Shown: positions 11,470 to 22,375 of the stretch, one piece after another | Layout of the letters: every line of letters begins with the position of its first letter | Numbering within the stretch: the stretch's first letter is position 1 | From: Aporrectodea caliginosa | Taxonomy: Eukaryota; Annelida; Clitellata; Crassiclitellata; Lumbricidae | NCBI GenBank assembly: GCA_020284085.1 | Contig: JACEVL010000293.1 | Coordinates: 197,001 to 261,000 of the forward strand | Length of the DNA: 64,000 bases | Direction: 5' to 3' | Made by a program: the position numbers and the translations under genes | The notes under the pieces: generated by a model | The model's database searches: none | What the model was told of the DNA's origin: nothing | The model's input: only the letters and a program-made list of their open reading frames with translations

Positions 11470-11645
11470 GGCATCTACGGAACTGAGAAGGTGATAGGGC
11501 TAGTAACTCAAGGCGAAGAGACTGGCGAAGACAGTTCTAGCTGATGGGCCAACACGGGCAAAGCACCTAGAGTGGGCCGTAGCAGAGCGCATGCGCTGAA
11601 CAACCATTAAGTCTCGAGTCGAAGATCGCAAAGAGGCCCTTGCAG
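11470..11645 (-). mobile_element. LINE C-terminal relic, minus strand
   Basis: The reverse complement encodes RSATAHSRCFARVGPSA, a CR1/L2-type C-terminus. It matches, inverted, the sequence at 22030-22175 (CTACGGCCCACTCTAGGTGC). It is truncated at both ends. Confidence 0.6.
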
Positions 11646-11696
11646 TAAAGGAGTAGAGTACAGAAGTTGCATAATTTATTCTTGACTAATTATATT

Positions 11697-11775
11697 GTAT
11701 TATGTATGTATGTATGTATGTATGTATGTATGTATGTATGTATGTATGTATGTATGTATGTATGGATGGAGGGAT
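11697..11775. repeat. (TATG)n microsatellite
   Basis: A pure tetranucleotide run just upstream of exon 7 of copy A. Copy B has only scattered TATGTATG words at the matching position (32865-32965). Confidence 0.9.
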
Positions 11776-12024
11776 GTATTACAGTATGTATGCATTTATG
11801 CATTTATCTACGTATATGTCTATTTACGTATGTATTTTTCATTCTTCAGCCAATGTTATTTATTTTTAGGCGTTTACGATGACCCTGGTTGCAATGATAC
11901 TACAGCGAACCACGCTGTCTTGGTTGTTGGATATGGGACAACCCCAAATGGAACGCAATACTGGATTGTAAAGAACAGGTGAATTTAGAAATACACGTGT
12001 TTATTCGTAAAATATCAATGTCTA

Positions 12025-12985
<961 letters not shown>

Positions 12986-13008
12986 TTCAGTCATTAACAT
13001 TTGACAAT

Positions 13009-13422
13009 TGTGAAGATTTTTCCGAATTTTAATTGAACAAATGAAGATTCAATAACGTACATTAACGAAATCTTACAACAGTCAACTATTTACACTATAG
13101 ATCTATACACACGTTGGTTAGTCTCAGTCCGTCGAGACGTAACATCGCAGATCACCGCGTCGAACCCTCTTACTCGCACAAGAGCTAAACATTCACTCCC
13201 CCGCTTAAACTGAGCTTCTTCCCGCCTGTCCCACCGCCCACACTTCCGGTGGACCACCTGCCGTGATCAGTAATTGGTCACAATTAGACCTAGGCCTACA
13301 TATATAGCCCCCATCTAGGCGCGCACTCAAAAGTGCCTATTTGCAGGTGCAAAGGGCCTAATTGTTCCTTCAGGGTCCAACCACTATATATATATATATA
13401 TATATATCTGCTATTCGTCACA
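13009..13422 (-). repeat. 3' LTR of the retrotransposon
   Basis: A 414-bp direct repeat of 15385-15794. It ends next to the purine tract, so it is the 3' LTR in element orientation. It contains a (TA)n run at 13385-13407. Confidence 0.88.
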
Positions 13423-13661
13423 AGACTCCCCCTTTTCGAAGAGTGAACATTCGAGACAAGAATTCTCACTCTTAAACAAGACGAATAGCGACAATAGCAG
13501 GCCTATACAAAGTGCACCAGCTAGGCAAAACTAAATACTATTATGCAATAATTAAACTAGAAACGACTTGTCTCAGTCCGTGCAACATAGCCTACTTTAA
13601 CAATACAACACGCTCTTCAAATCCAGCAATAATTATCAGATAATTACAGAGCACTTTTAAA

Positions 13662-15341
13662 TTAGGTAACTAAGTTGCAAAAGACGCCAGGAATGTTGCC
13701 GATAACCAGTCCATACAGTGGCCTTCTCATGCAGATGGCCTTTACCTTCCCTCTGAAGAAAGGCGTGTTGATCTCTATTTCGGCCACTGGTACTCGACGA
13801 ATCGTTCCATCGATCATTACACAGGTCTTCGTAGTACCTGTAAGGGCCTCGTCTGACACCAGGTCCCTTCTGACAACGACAGTCGAACAACCCGTGTCTC
13901 GTAGAACTAGCACCTTCTGTTGCCCGACCCAACCTTCGGCAGTGGGCATCGACGCTGCAGATTCCAGGTCTCGACAGGCGTCGGCAATGATTGGCAACGT
14001 GCAGCCACAGCGGAGCTCGACACTATCAGACAGCATTGCGTTGCATATCGGTCCAACTTCCCAGTCGTCGGTCATCAGACAGTCATCACATTGATGTCTG
14101 GCGTGCGCGCGACACTTTTGACTCCCTCTACTCTGCTCCAGTTTAGGTTGTTTCAGCTTGGTTGTCGGTGAAGCGGACAGCAGCTTCTGTTGACGGCTAT
14201 CGTAGTCAAACTCATGGCTCGTCACTGAAGAGAGTCGTCGGCTGTCCCTCTTCTTCCAGGGCTTCCGGTTCCTTGGCTCTGCATATCCGTAACCTTTGCA
14301 GTCCAGGCTGGCCACAGGTACTTTCTTTATACAGTCGCGCGCCAAATGCCGCGGGCTGTCGCAGATGAAGCAACGTCTTACCGCTTCTTTCATCTTATCG
14401 CTGAATTTCCGATCGGTCTTGGCTGGTTCTTCTTGCGATGAGCTTCCGCTTTTGCTGTAAACTCTATCCGGATGTGCATCCAGATAGTATTCAGCAATCT
14501 CCGCGAGTTCCTCCAATGTTTCGGGTCTTCTTTCTTTGAGGAAAACTGCCAGATCATTCGAACAGGTATTCACATATTGTTCCCGCACGACAAGCATTTT
14601 CAAATCCTCGAAGGTGTGCTTTTTGTCAGCCATCTCCAGCCATCTGTCTAGATAAGATCCCAATCTCGTGACGAACTGTCGAGGTGATTCTCCTTTGTCC
14701 TGCCGTGCGCCTCTGAATTTGTTTCGAAATCCGTCCTCAGTAAGGTTAAACCTTTTTAACAACGCCTGTTTCAGACTGTCATAATCCAGCGCTTCTTCTA
14801 TTGGCAAACGAGCATATACCTCCAAAGCCCTGCCCTTCAGCAATGCCGATAGGTACACAGCCCAATCCGATTTTTTCCAATTCTGTAGTAGAGCGTACCT
14901 TTCGAAACGAAAAATGTAACTATCCAATTCGTCTCTTTCTTCCTCGAACGGTGGCATCTTTGGTCCTTTTATACCTGTAACTTTTGAGGTCTTTGCTCTG
15001 GTTTCCGAAGTAATGAAGTCCGTTATGTTCTCTGCCCCAGACTCATCCTCACTGGCCGATAATTCATGAGTTTCCGAGATCTTCAACTGCAGAACCTTTG
15101 TCTCTCGTTCCACTTTTGCGCGCTCCAAAGCTATCTCTTCCAGTTCTTTTTGGTTATCAACCCGCTCTTTTTCCGCAACACGGTTCCGTTCTCTATCTTC
15201 TCTTTCCTCGGCCTGCTTCTGTGTAACCCACTCCAATAGCTCTTTGCCGGATAGTCCGCATTCTTTGCCGAAGGCCATCAAATCTTTCATCGCCGACATA
15301 GCAACAGTTTCGCTTGAAGTAACATTCAAAACTCGACCCAA
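13662..15341 (-). CDS. Gag-protease polyprotein of the LTR retrotransposon, 559 aa
   Basis: The start ATG lies about 40 bp inside the 5' LTR. In order: a charged, probably coiled-coil stretch (about 45-95); a gag capsid-like domain (about 130-290, with GESPRQFVTRLGSYLDRW); a CCHC zinc knuckle CFICDSPRHLARDC at 324-337 that binds nucleic acid in relatives; and a retropepsin-like domain with the active-site triad DTG at 482-484, ending at LVIGNIPGV, where the stop follows. Full-length relatives continue into reverse transcriptase and integrase, so the ORF ends at or near an internal deletion. The open frame suggests the copy is young or was propagated in trans. Confidence 0.82.
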   Translation of the reverse strand: MGRVLNVTSSETVAMSAMKDLMAFGKECGLSGKELLEWVTQKQAEEREDRERNRVAEKERVDNQKELEEIALERAKVERETKVLQLKISETHELSASEDESGAENITDFITSETRAKTSKVTGIKGPKMPPFEEERDELDSYIFRFERYALLQNWKKSDWAVYLSALLKGRALEVYARLPIEEALDYDSLKQALLKRFNLTEDGFRNKFRGARQDKGESPRQFVTRLGSYLDRWLEMADKKHTFEDLKMLVVREQYVNTCSNDLAVFLKERRPETLEELAEIAEYYLDAHPDRVYSKSGSSSQEEPAKTDRKFSDKMKEAVRRCFICDSPRHLARDCIKKVPVASLDCKGYGYAEPRNRKPWKKRDSRRLSSVTSHEFDYDSRQQKLLSASPTTKLKQPKLEQSRGSQKCRAHARHQCDDCLMTDDWEVGPICNAMLSDSVELRCGCTLPIIADACRDLESAASMPTAEGWVGQQKVLVLRDTGCSTVVVRRDLVSDEALTGTTKTCVMIDGTIRRVPVAEIEINTPFFRGKVKAICMRRPLYGLVIGNIPGVFCNLVT

Positions 15342-15384
15342 AATCTTCTTTTAACTCTTGTAGACTCCTGGCAGGCTCGCCAAT

Positions 15385-15794
15385 TGTGAAGATTTTTCCG
15401 AATTTTAATTGAACAAATGAAGATTCAATAACGTACATTAACGAAATCTTACAACAGTCAACTATTTACACTATAGATCTATACACACGTTGGTTAGTCT
15501 CAGTCCGTCGAGACGTAACATCGCAGATCACCGCGTCGAACCCTCTTACTCGCACAAGAGCTAAACATTCACTCCCCCGCTTAAACTGAGCTTCTTCCCG
15601 CCTGTCCCACCGCCCACACTTCCGGTGGACCACCTGCCGTGATCAGTAATTGGTCACAATTAGACCTAGGCCTACATATATAGCCCCCATCTAGGCGCGC
15701 ACTCAAAAGTGCCTATTTGCAGGTGCAAAGGGCCTAATTGTTCCTTCAGGGTCCAACCACTATATATATATATATATATCTGCTATTCGTCACA
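15385..15794 (-). repeat. 5' LTR of the retrotransposon
   Basis: A 410-bp direct repeat of 13009-13422. The apparent difference is a (TA)n run shorter by a few units, which implies recent insertion. It should contain promoter signals for the gag ORF, though none is resolved here beyond AT-rich sequence. Confidence 0.88.
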
Positions 15795-16019
15795 AATATT
15801 ATCAGTCTCGAAAAGACGATGTCCATAGCATAATACTTGTGTCTGCTGATGTTCCTTTCTTGTCACTGAATTGTCAAAATCCCACCAGCAAGAGAAAGCT
15901 TTAGACACATAAAGGTTACACGCTGAATAATTTTTTTTAAAACCTTCCTTGTTCAACTGCCCCAAAAGGCGTGAAAAGCGCAGATGCATACATAACCTAT
16001 GTATGTACGTATGTGTGTA

Positions 16020-16440
16020 GGTCATGCCGCGGCGTAGGGACCCTGTGCAAGTCCTTCACTCGCAATTGCAATACAACTTACATATAAAAATAAAAAAATA
16101 AAAAATACAACTAGGCCTAATGAAATTTAAAAATACAACACATACAACTGGGGGGCGGTGGTGTAGGGGTATGTTCGGTGCCTTGCAGCTGGAGGGTTGC
16201 GGGTTCGAATCCACCTCAAAGCCGCCGCGTAGGGACCCTGGGCAAGTCCTTCACTCGCAATAATTGCTCATGCGCTTCGGCGTGAGACTCCGATTCAGCG
16301 TCCGCGCAGTAGTCGGGAGTGCCTCTGAGTAGAAGTCTTGAAGTGGCGCAATAACAAGTGCTAATACATACATACATGCATACATACATACATACATACA
16401 TACATACATACATACATACATACATCTGTAACTATCTATG
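16020..16440 (+). mobile_element. tRNA-derived SINE with (ACAT)n tail, plus a partial SINE before it
   Basis: The full copy starts near 16150. It has an A-box (TGGTGTAGGGG) and a perfect B-box (GGTTCGAATCC, 16202-16212), then a body (GCGTAGGGACCCTGGGCAAG). Its 3' tail, GCCTCTGAGTAGAAGTCTTG...GGCGC, resembles the 3' end of the LINE at 50440-51800. It ends in (ACAT)n at 16366-16430. A body fragment (GCGTAGGGACCCTGTGCAAG) lies at 16025-16070. It lies in intron 7 of copy A. The two boxes fit RNA polymerase III transcription; it is not a functional tRNA gene. Confidence 0.8.
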
Positions 16441-17616
16441 TATGTATGTATCAGAGAACTTTCATTCCGCCTTATAATTAACTCACAATGGAATAACTGA
16501 ACATATGCTTCTTACGCTCAGCAGAAAACGTTTCGTGAACTGTCAAATATGCTATTGTCTTGTAGCAGATTGCATTAAAACGACGCATAGAACCCAATTC
16601 CCAAAGTGTTATTTAGAATCACCGTTAGAATTTGAAGCTGTCGCATTGCAACTGTCTCTGTCGTGTTTGCAGCCATGGAACTGGATTTGGAATGGATGGC
16701 TATATCCTTATGTCAAGGAACAAGAACAACCAATGTGGAATCGCTAACACGGCTTGTTATCCTGTTGTCTAACTAACCTGCGTGTTACAAATATTATGAG
16801 TCTATGAATTTAGAAAGGAGCAAGAAATGATGACGCTTCGTTAGAAAGAAAAGTTTTTTTACGCTGTTGAAAAGATGCACGTTTCAAATAATGTCTAAAA
16901 TTTGGAATTCCAAATTTCGTTATGTTCATAAGATTTGTATCTAATTTTAACTATCTTATGTCAAAAAATTAACCCGCTATTTTATTCAAGATAATAATAA
17001 TACTATAGGCCTTTATTCAAGATACTAATACTATAGGCCTACTTCTGACATTTAAATGCAGGCCCTATTTGTCAAGATATAATTTGCGTGGCTCATTCGG
17101 TTGAAGGTTACTGACTCTTTTTAATTATTAAAAAGTTAAAAGTTTTACTACGTTGGTCTACCTGCTTATTACTGGTGATTTACTTCAGGAGTTCAATTCA
17201 GAATGTTCTCGAGGAGCCCTTATGCGGTTTAAAACTGTCAGCTATGAATAAACTAAATTGTGTTGTTGTAAGAAATATTAGAAGATAAATAGTCAGAAAT
17301 ATTTGCATCGTTAGGACAGTCTGTTGCTATCAAATGCCATGCTAGAAGACGAAAACCCAGTAACTCTGCTTGCATGATGCATGGCTCTTTGATACCTTAG
17401 TGTCGTTGACTACGCTAACTAAATAAGGATGAGTCTGCCATGTGTAGCTTGGAGGACTCGAATCGCTTAACCCTCAATGGGTCCTTGTCAGAAAGTTACG
17501 TTCCAGGTCCTTGGGGTTCAAATGCACCCCTAAGTGTTTGAGAATATAAATCAACGATACGCTCTGTCTACCGGTAATCGAATACCATGTATTTTATATA
17601 AACATACTGTTCAATG

Positions 17617-17705
17617 TTTTATTTATTTATTTATTTATTCAACACATTTATATAGCGCCCCTTCAGGAAATAAACCGACTCAGAGGCGCTCTCTGCGCTG
17701 GACTA
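17617..17705 (-). mobile_element. LINE/SINE 3' tail nested in the piggyBac element
   Basis: The plus strand reads (TTTA)n, then ATATAGCGCCCCTTCAGG...CAGAGGCGCTC. This is the reverse complement of the shared GCGCCTCTGA...GGGGCGCTATA tail. It is a very short 5'-truncated insertion inside the transposon. Confidence 0.6.
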
Positions 17706-17767
17706 GTCGATGGTAAGATATGCCATACGGCCAACATATTACACCAGTTAACAAATGACATAATTAT

Positions 17768-18665
17768 CTAAATCGTACATTTGTCACACAGTAAATTATT
17801 GACAGAGTGTGCCGGACAAGCAGGCCTAGAGCACTTATCGCAGAATTTGCGCGTCTTCCTGTCACACTCGCGCGGGCACAGATGACAACGTCCCTGTGTC
17901 CTCTTCACTTTAGCTGGTATCTCAGTTCCTGCTTCAAATTCTCCAGAGTCCAGTTCTATAAGTTGGATTGCGTCCATGATCGGTCCTCTGAGCAGGGCTG
18001 GCTTGTCCAAACGTCTTCTTATAAGTGGCTCGGCAAGAGACTCCCCGAGACTGATGACGAATTGGCGACGACGTATCGCTTTGGACGACTTATTCCAGTC
18101 AGGGTTATTGCACATCCAGATCACGAAACTGGCAATGGCAGCTGTGTCAAGCATGTCAAAGAATAGGAATGCGTCCCTCGGATGTTACGCCGGGTTGTTG
18201 CCGGATAATGTCCTGAACTTGCCGACGGTGAATTACAGGTGGCTCAGTAGTCCAATGTCTGCCTGTTCGATCCACAATCGTGTTTGTGCAACCAATGAGC
18301 TGCTCCGCAGCGGTGGGTTGTGTCGGATCTGGAGTATAGTGCGCGCCTCGTCCATGAGAAAAACCACGGCGTGCCCCACGTGTACCTCTTGTAATTCCTC
18401 TTGCAGTACTTACACGAGCTCTTCCTCTTGTATTCCGTGTAGTAGATGGTTCCTTTACGCGCTCTTCGTCAGACGCACTGACATCTTCTGATTCGTCGGA
18501 TTCCTCGGACACATGATCTTCGTTATCAGAGGCAGTACCAACTTCAGGCAAATAATCTCCATCTTCACTATCATCGGCATCACCTTCAGCTACACTGTCT
18601 TCATCAGGTTCTGAATCCTCTTCCATAATCAGTCGAAGAGCTTGAGCTGTGGTATACCTAGCCAT
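17768..18665 (-). pseudogene. piggyBac transposase, N- and C-terminal parts only
   Basis: Reading from 18665, the N-terminal part is very acidic (Glu/Asp/Ser-rich, about 90 residues), then Arg/Gly-rich. It runs to a conserved IIRQQPGVTSEG-like segment and stops at 18156. The C-terminal part (from about 18170 to 17768, in another frame) resumes at FFDMLDTAAIASFVIW. It ends in a cysteine-rich zinc-binding domain (CHLCPRECDR...CDKCSRPACPAHS...CDKC) like the one with which piggyBac enzymes recognise their ends. About 300 residues carrying the three catalytic Asp are gone. The product cannot transpose alone, although the DNA-binding tail could be translated. Confidence 0.8.
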
Positions 18666-19094
18666 CGTGTTATTTATTTTCTAATACTGAAAATGTAAGC
18701 AAAACAAAATGTCTGACTTCTAAAAAGGTCCAACTAATATCAGGAATGTTCTAACATAATTGATAATAACATAACAAATTATTGCAGTAGGCCTAATTAG
18801 CACCAATTACCTGAATTTGTTCATAATATCAACGTTATAATTTTGGGGTGCATTTGCACCCCCGATGAATCTGTGCTGGCAAAAATTGACGTCAACTTTT
18901 TTTTTATCGTTTTATGCATGAGTATATGAAAAAATGGTTCACTTACAATGTCCTAGAAGATAACTGCTGAAATTTTAATAATAACACGTGAGTAGCCATA
19001 GAATCGGCCATGGGGTGCAATTGCACCCCAAGGACCCATTGAGGGTTAAACTAACGATCGCTGTCACTGTCTAAGTCCATCACCTCGCTATTAT

Positions 19095-19330
19095 TACTGT
19101 AAGTAAGTAAGTAAGTAAGTAAGTATATCCTTTATTGAAAAACCAACTGCTAACCGCATTTTGGTGTACAAAGATCATCAAATATATAAAAAAAAAAATT
19201 ACGTATAAAGCATCCGTGTGACAAATGTTTTACGAGATAGAGAGTTTGCCTTAGGTATTATTCTATTGTGGGTTCTGGGGCGTAGCGAGTATGAAACAGT
19301 ACCATCGTCGCACATTATAATAGATTTACA
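19095..19330 (-). mobile_element. Retroelement 3' end with (CTTA)n tail, minus strand
   Basis: It begins with (AAGT)n on the plus strand, then ATCCTTTATTGAAAAACCAA. This layout matches a minus-strand retroelement whose 3' end carries (CTTA)n. A comparable junction (GTAAGTAAGTAAGTGTAATTTATTC) occurs at 38155-38230. The family is not identified. Confidence 0.45.
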
Positions 19331-19536
19331 CAGATGCCATTCAACACTAAAGCCTCTCTGACAGGGCCCTAATGCCTACGCCAGACACTTTAGACCTAGA
19401 AGGTTAACTAAACGCATATGTCAAGCCTCCAACCTGCTTCAACATAGGCCTATGCTCCGAAAAAGAACAAGGAGCATTACTTAAGGAAAGTAACAGCTAA
19501 ACAAGCCATTTACTGCAATTCACATTACTGTTCACA

Positions 19537-19722
19537 CAGTGGCGTAACGAAGGGGGGCAGAGGGGCAGCCGCCCCCGGGCGCAGCACCAGAAGGGTGCAA
19601 AATTAGCTCTCGGTGTTACACAGTACTATGCCAAGAAGGATTAAAAGTCAACACGACAATTAAAAGGGGGCGCAGTCATCAACCCTTGTCCCCGGGCGCT
19701 GAAACCCTTCGTTACGCCACTG
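19537..19722. mobile_element. hAT-type MITE (186 bp)
   Basis: The ends are CAGTGGCGTAACGAAGGG and CCCTTCGTTACGCCACTG, perfect inverted repeats of at least 18 bp. The flanking 8-bp duplications TGTTCACA (19529-19536 and 19723-19730) are identical. There is no coding capacity. The interior is G/C-rich near both ends. Of the MITEs here, this has the cleanest ends. Confidence 0.9.
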
Positions 19723-19899
19723 TGTTCACATCACTATGAACCGGAAGCTAGAAACGTTAAGACTGTAGGATAAACGTAAAGGCAAATATCGTAATATTAG
19801 ATAAAGTGACAGGAAAACTTAATTCACTTGCCACGTGTCCCCAACACCAAAACTGCTAATTTGCTTTTGTAAAATCTGGCATATTGATGGGTAAAGTGA

Positions 19900-20126
19900 T
19901 GTTTCAAATTGAAAATTTCTTGGGGTCATTTACGACCCCAACATTCTGTCGTGGATATCTTGTGGGCGTCAATACGCCACCCATTCCTCTAGGTTCTCGT
20001 TTGAGCTGGAAAGATATGTGGCAAATTCCTAAAATTGTTTGAAAAATATTTAATGGCTAAAATCTTATTTATACAGCAATCTAACGGGTGGGGTCGTTAA
20101 AGACCCACCAAGTATGATAAGGGTTA
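19900..20126. mobile_element. One end of a second piggyBac-like element
   Basis: The right border reads GGGGTCGTTAAAGACCC...AAGTATGATAAGGG followed by TTAG. A palindromic GGGGTCATTTACGACCCC occurs at 19922-19939. Homology to copy C intron 7 (GTATTAGGCAG at 47738-47748) starts exactly at TTAG (20123-20126). So this is an insertion boundary at a mutated TTAA. The left end was not found. Confidence 0.45.
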
Positions 20127-21080
20127 GGCAGACTTTCAACACGCCTGTAGCCTATTGTTCGTGTGGTCCAGATATTATAATGCAGGTATTTCTAACAGTT
20201 GTGTTGCACATTGGCAATTCTTCAATTTCTATCAATGTGGAAAAGTACTTAATGTGCTAGAAATTGCTAACTCAACATAATTTGAACACACAGAACATTT
20301 AATTGTGCAACGAATCCAATATCCAATAGACTTCGTGATGACGTAGCTTACTAAAGTTGATATCGGCGGAGAAAAGAGACCGCCTATCGCTTACTAGGTC
20401 AACAGAGATATGTTTTTTTGGGTAAAAACATAAACATTATTTTTTTAATCTATATAATTAGTTCATCTGCAGACTGCATCAGGGTCTCACTGTATTGGAA
20501 AACTGTATTATGCAAAATGACGAATTAAGGTAAAATTCAAGTATCGACGCAAAAACAGGTAAAGACAGGTTCAATATCAACGTCAAATAATAGTTCACAT
20601 TTTTATTTATAAAAATCGTCTAAATTTTGGACCAAATATCCTAAAATACTCAACCCGATTCACTTTAGGTAAAAGCTAATAATTGACGTTAATAAGTCCA
20701 TTCCTGACAAGTGTTCCATTTCCTCGACCGAAGACACATTATTAATGTAATTGAATATCAGATTTGTAGGTTGCTGTTAGATGGAGTAGCAAAGTAGCAG
20801 TGGCCAACACATAGTGAATCAGCCAAACATTTTTTGACAGAGGTTTTCGTAAATTATATTGATACGACTTTCTCAAGACCCGTTGAGAATTATGTCCTCA
20901 GAGGAGGCTCGAATCCGCAGGCGACACGTTGCGAGTCGAACGCTCTTTCCAAGCGAGTATACCCTGCCTCGACCTTTCACTTATCGGTGTCGCTTCTAAA
21001 ACTGTTTCACTTGGGGAACCGATTGGGGAATGGCTGGAAATATCCGGATGTCAAGGACCAGACGATGTCAAAGACCGCCC
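20127..21080 (+). pseudogene. Cathepsin L-like fragment A' (intron 7 plus decayed exon 8)
   Basis: This stretch aligns with intron 7 and exon 8 of copy C (47742-48013 and 48802-49540). Near 21015 it reads TTGGGGAACCGATTGGGGAA, then GGCTGGAAATATCCGGATGT, as in the [15 protein letters not shown] exon. The splice acceptor has changed from CAG to CAC, and the frame breaks after about 70 bp. The inverted-repeat element present in C at 48016 is absent: a single TA in CGCTTACTAGG (20395-20396) marks the empty site. This is evidence of a further, mostly deleted gene copy between A and B. Confidence 0.75.
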
Positions 21081-21239
21081 ACTCCGGGCCACGACTTGCC
21101 TTACAGGCGGCCCCATACCACTACTCTGTTCGCTTGCGGGGCCTGTCAACCTTCACACAGGTGGCACACTTTCGCTATCCCATTTGCTGTAGATGTTTGG
21201 AGTGTCCATTTCAACGACGGTAAGTGAGTATAGTGCAAT

Positions 21240-22030
21240 CTATACTGTTAATTTCAACTTTAAGGGCAGTTGTGGACCCATTCACCCGTTCATCCCAGAA
21301 CAAACGCGGTCAATAGATATGGACAAAATGGCTGCTTGGACAGATCATCGAGGGCCACACACGCGACCACCGGCTTTTAGCAGACCGGTGTTGTGGCATG
21401 TCGCTCAGGAGGTCAAGGTCGACATTACCAACCGCACTCCATGTCATCAATTCCTTACACGACGAGCTGACATGTGAGGAACTGCTCGTCACTTCGTTTG
21501 GATAGCATCCAACCAATCGACCTCTGAAACACTACATGCCTCCAGGTGGAAAGTCATCTAAAAATGTTGCCGACAGAACACAACCAATAAGAAGCAAACG
21601 CGGACGCTGATCAACCAATCAATCAAGTCTTCTGTGCAGCTGACGGTAAATTTCTACTTGCGCTCGACAGCCAAAAAGCCGAAGCCAATCACCTTCTTCT
21701 GCCTTCTGCCGGACCATCCAACCGCTCTACAATGTCTGCACAACCACCTCCACTGATAGTCACTGCTGGCTCCTCAATCTACCGACCGTCATGCGACGAG
21801 TGCCTTTCCTGCGTTCCCCTTGTGTCATCTTCTACCAGTGAAGGACTGCTCTTTGACAGCGTCATTGTGTGTGAACGCTGTCGCCAGTCTTCGTTCTACC
21901 CTATCGACTTGGCCCAGACTCTGCACTGGCGTAAATCATCAGCTGGGGACCCGTTCGTTGGATCATCGTGTCCGCCACTGGTGACTCTTTCAGCCTACTG
22001 TGCATTGTTTTATAAACTGATGACTATTTA
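21240..22030. other. Unassigned spacer with one Cys-containing reading frame
   Basis: I recognise no gene here. A 99-codon + strand frame at 21732-22031 contains CDECLSC and CERC pairs but resembles nothing I can name. It lies among LINE debris, so it is probably chance or a transposon remnant. Confidence 0.3.
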
Positions 22031-22375
22031 AGGGCCCTTGCTGATCTTCGACCCGTGGCCTTAAAATCCGGCCCTCGCTACGGCCCACTCTAGGTGCTTT
22101 GTGTTGGCCCAAAGTTTGTATAGATTTTCAGTCTCTTCGTTTTGAGTTACTAGAGAATCTGTCCCATCCATAGTCGGCTTTCGACGGAATCCGTTGACGC
22201 AGGTTTGCTCGTGTGTGCGTGGACCCGCCACTATAGACTAGTTCAGATTACTGTGCATTGTTTTATAATCGTTCGAAATAACATTTAACATAACAATTTA
22301 TAGGCTATCGCATAGAGCGCCTCTCAGTAGATAACTTGAACAGGCGCTATATAAATGTTCAGTTACAATACATTG
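22030..22375 (+). mobile_element. LINE 3' end relic with shared tail
   Basis: GCTACGGCCCACTCTAGGTG matches, inverted, the relic at 11470-11645. The tail AGAGCGCCTCTCAGTAG...AGGCGCTATATAAATG (22313-22355) is the shared LINE/SINE 3' terminus. The coding part is decayed. Confidence 0.6.

Larger units (their letters stand above)
13009..15794 (-). mobile_element. Ty3/gypsy-like LTR retrotransposon, internally deleted
   Basis: Two LTRs (13009-13422 and 15385-15794) flank a 1962-bp interior on the minus strand. Each LTR is bounded by TGTGA...TCACA. They look nearly identical apart from the length of an internal (TA)n run. In element orientation, a purine tract (AAAAGGGGGAGTCT) sits directly before the 3' LTR, and ATTGGCGAGCCTGCCAGG, a possible primer-binding region, directly follows the 5' LTR. 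The interior holds only a gag-protease ORF; reverse transcriptase, RNase H and integrase are absent. No clear target duplication is visible (ACAAT against AATAT). Copy B lacks the insert at the corresponding place (near 33870-33890). Confidence 0.88.
17471..19045 (-). mobile_element. piggyBac element with deleted catalytic core
   Basis: The element is flanked by TTAA on both sides (17467-17470 and 19046-19049), with 17-bp inverted ends CCCTCAATGGGTCCTTG. Palindromic GGGGTGCA(A/T)TTGCACCCC words occur subterminally (near 18845 and 19015, with a variant near 17513). The right side encodes an N-terminal and the left side a C-terminal transposase part on the minus strand; the DDD core is missing. 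It inserted just 3' of copy A: the flank GTAGCTTGGAGGACTC is paralogous to the flank of copy B (near 35190), where no element is present. A LINE/SINE-type 3' tail lies inside it at 17617-17705. Confidence 0.88.

Noticed and set aside
13675..14368. Plus-strand frames over the LTR element
   Set aside because: Shadows of the minus-strand gag-protease ORF, which has zinc-knuckle and DTG motifs.
16150..16240. tRNA gene
   Set aside because: The A- and B-boxes are present, but the sequence does not close an acceptor stem and continues into a SINE body and LINE-like tail; the same holds at 30282.
21732..22031. Small Cys-containing protein gene
   Set aside because: Two CxxC pairs only, no homologue recognised, no splice or promoter evidence, and adjacent LINE relic.
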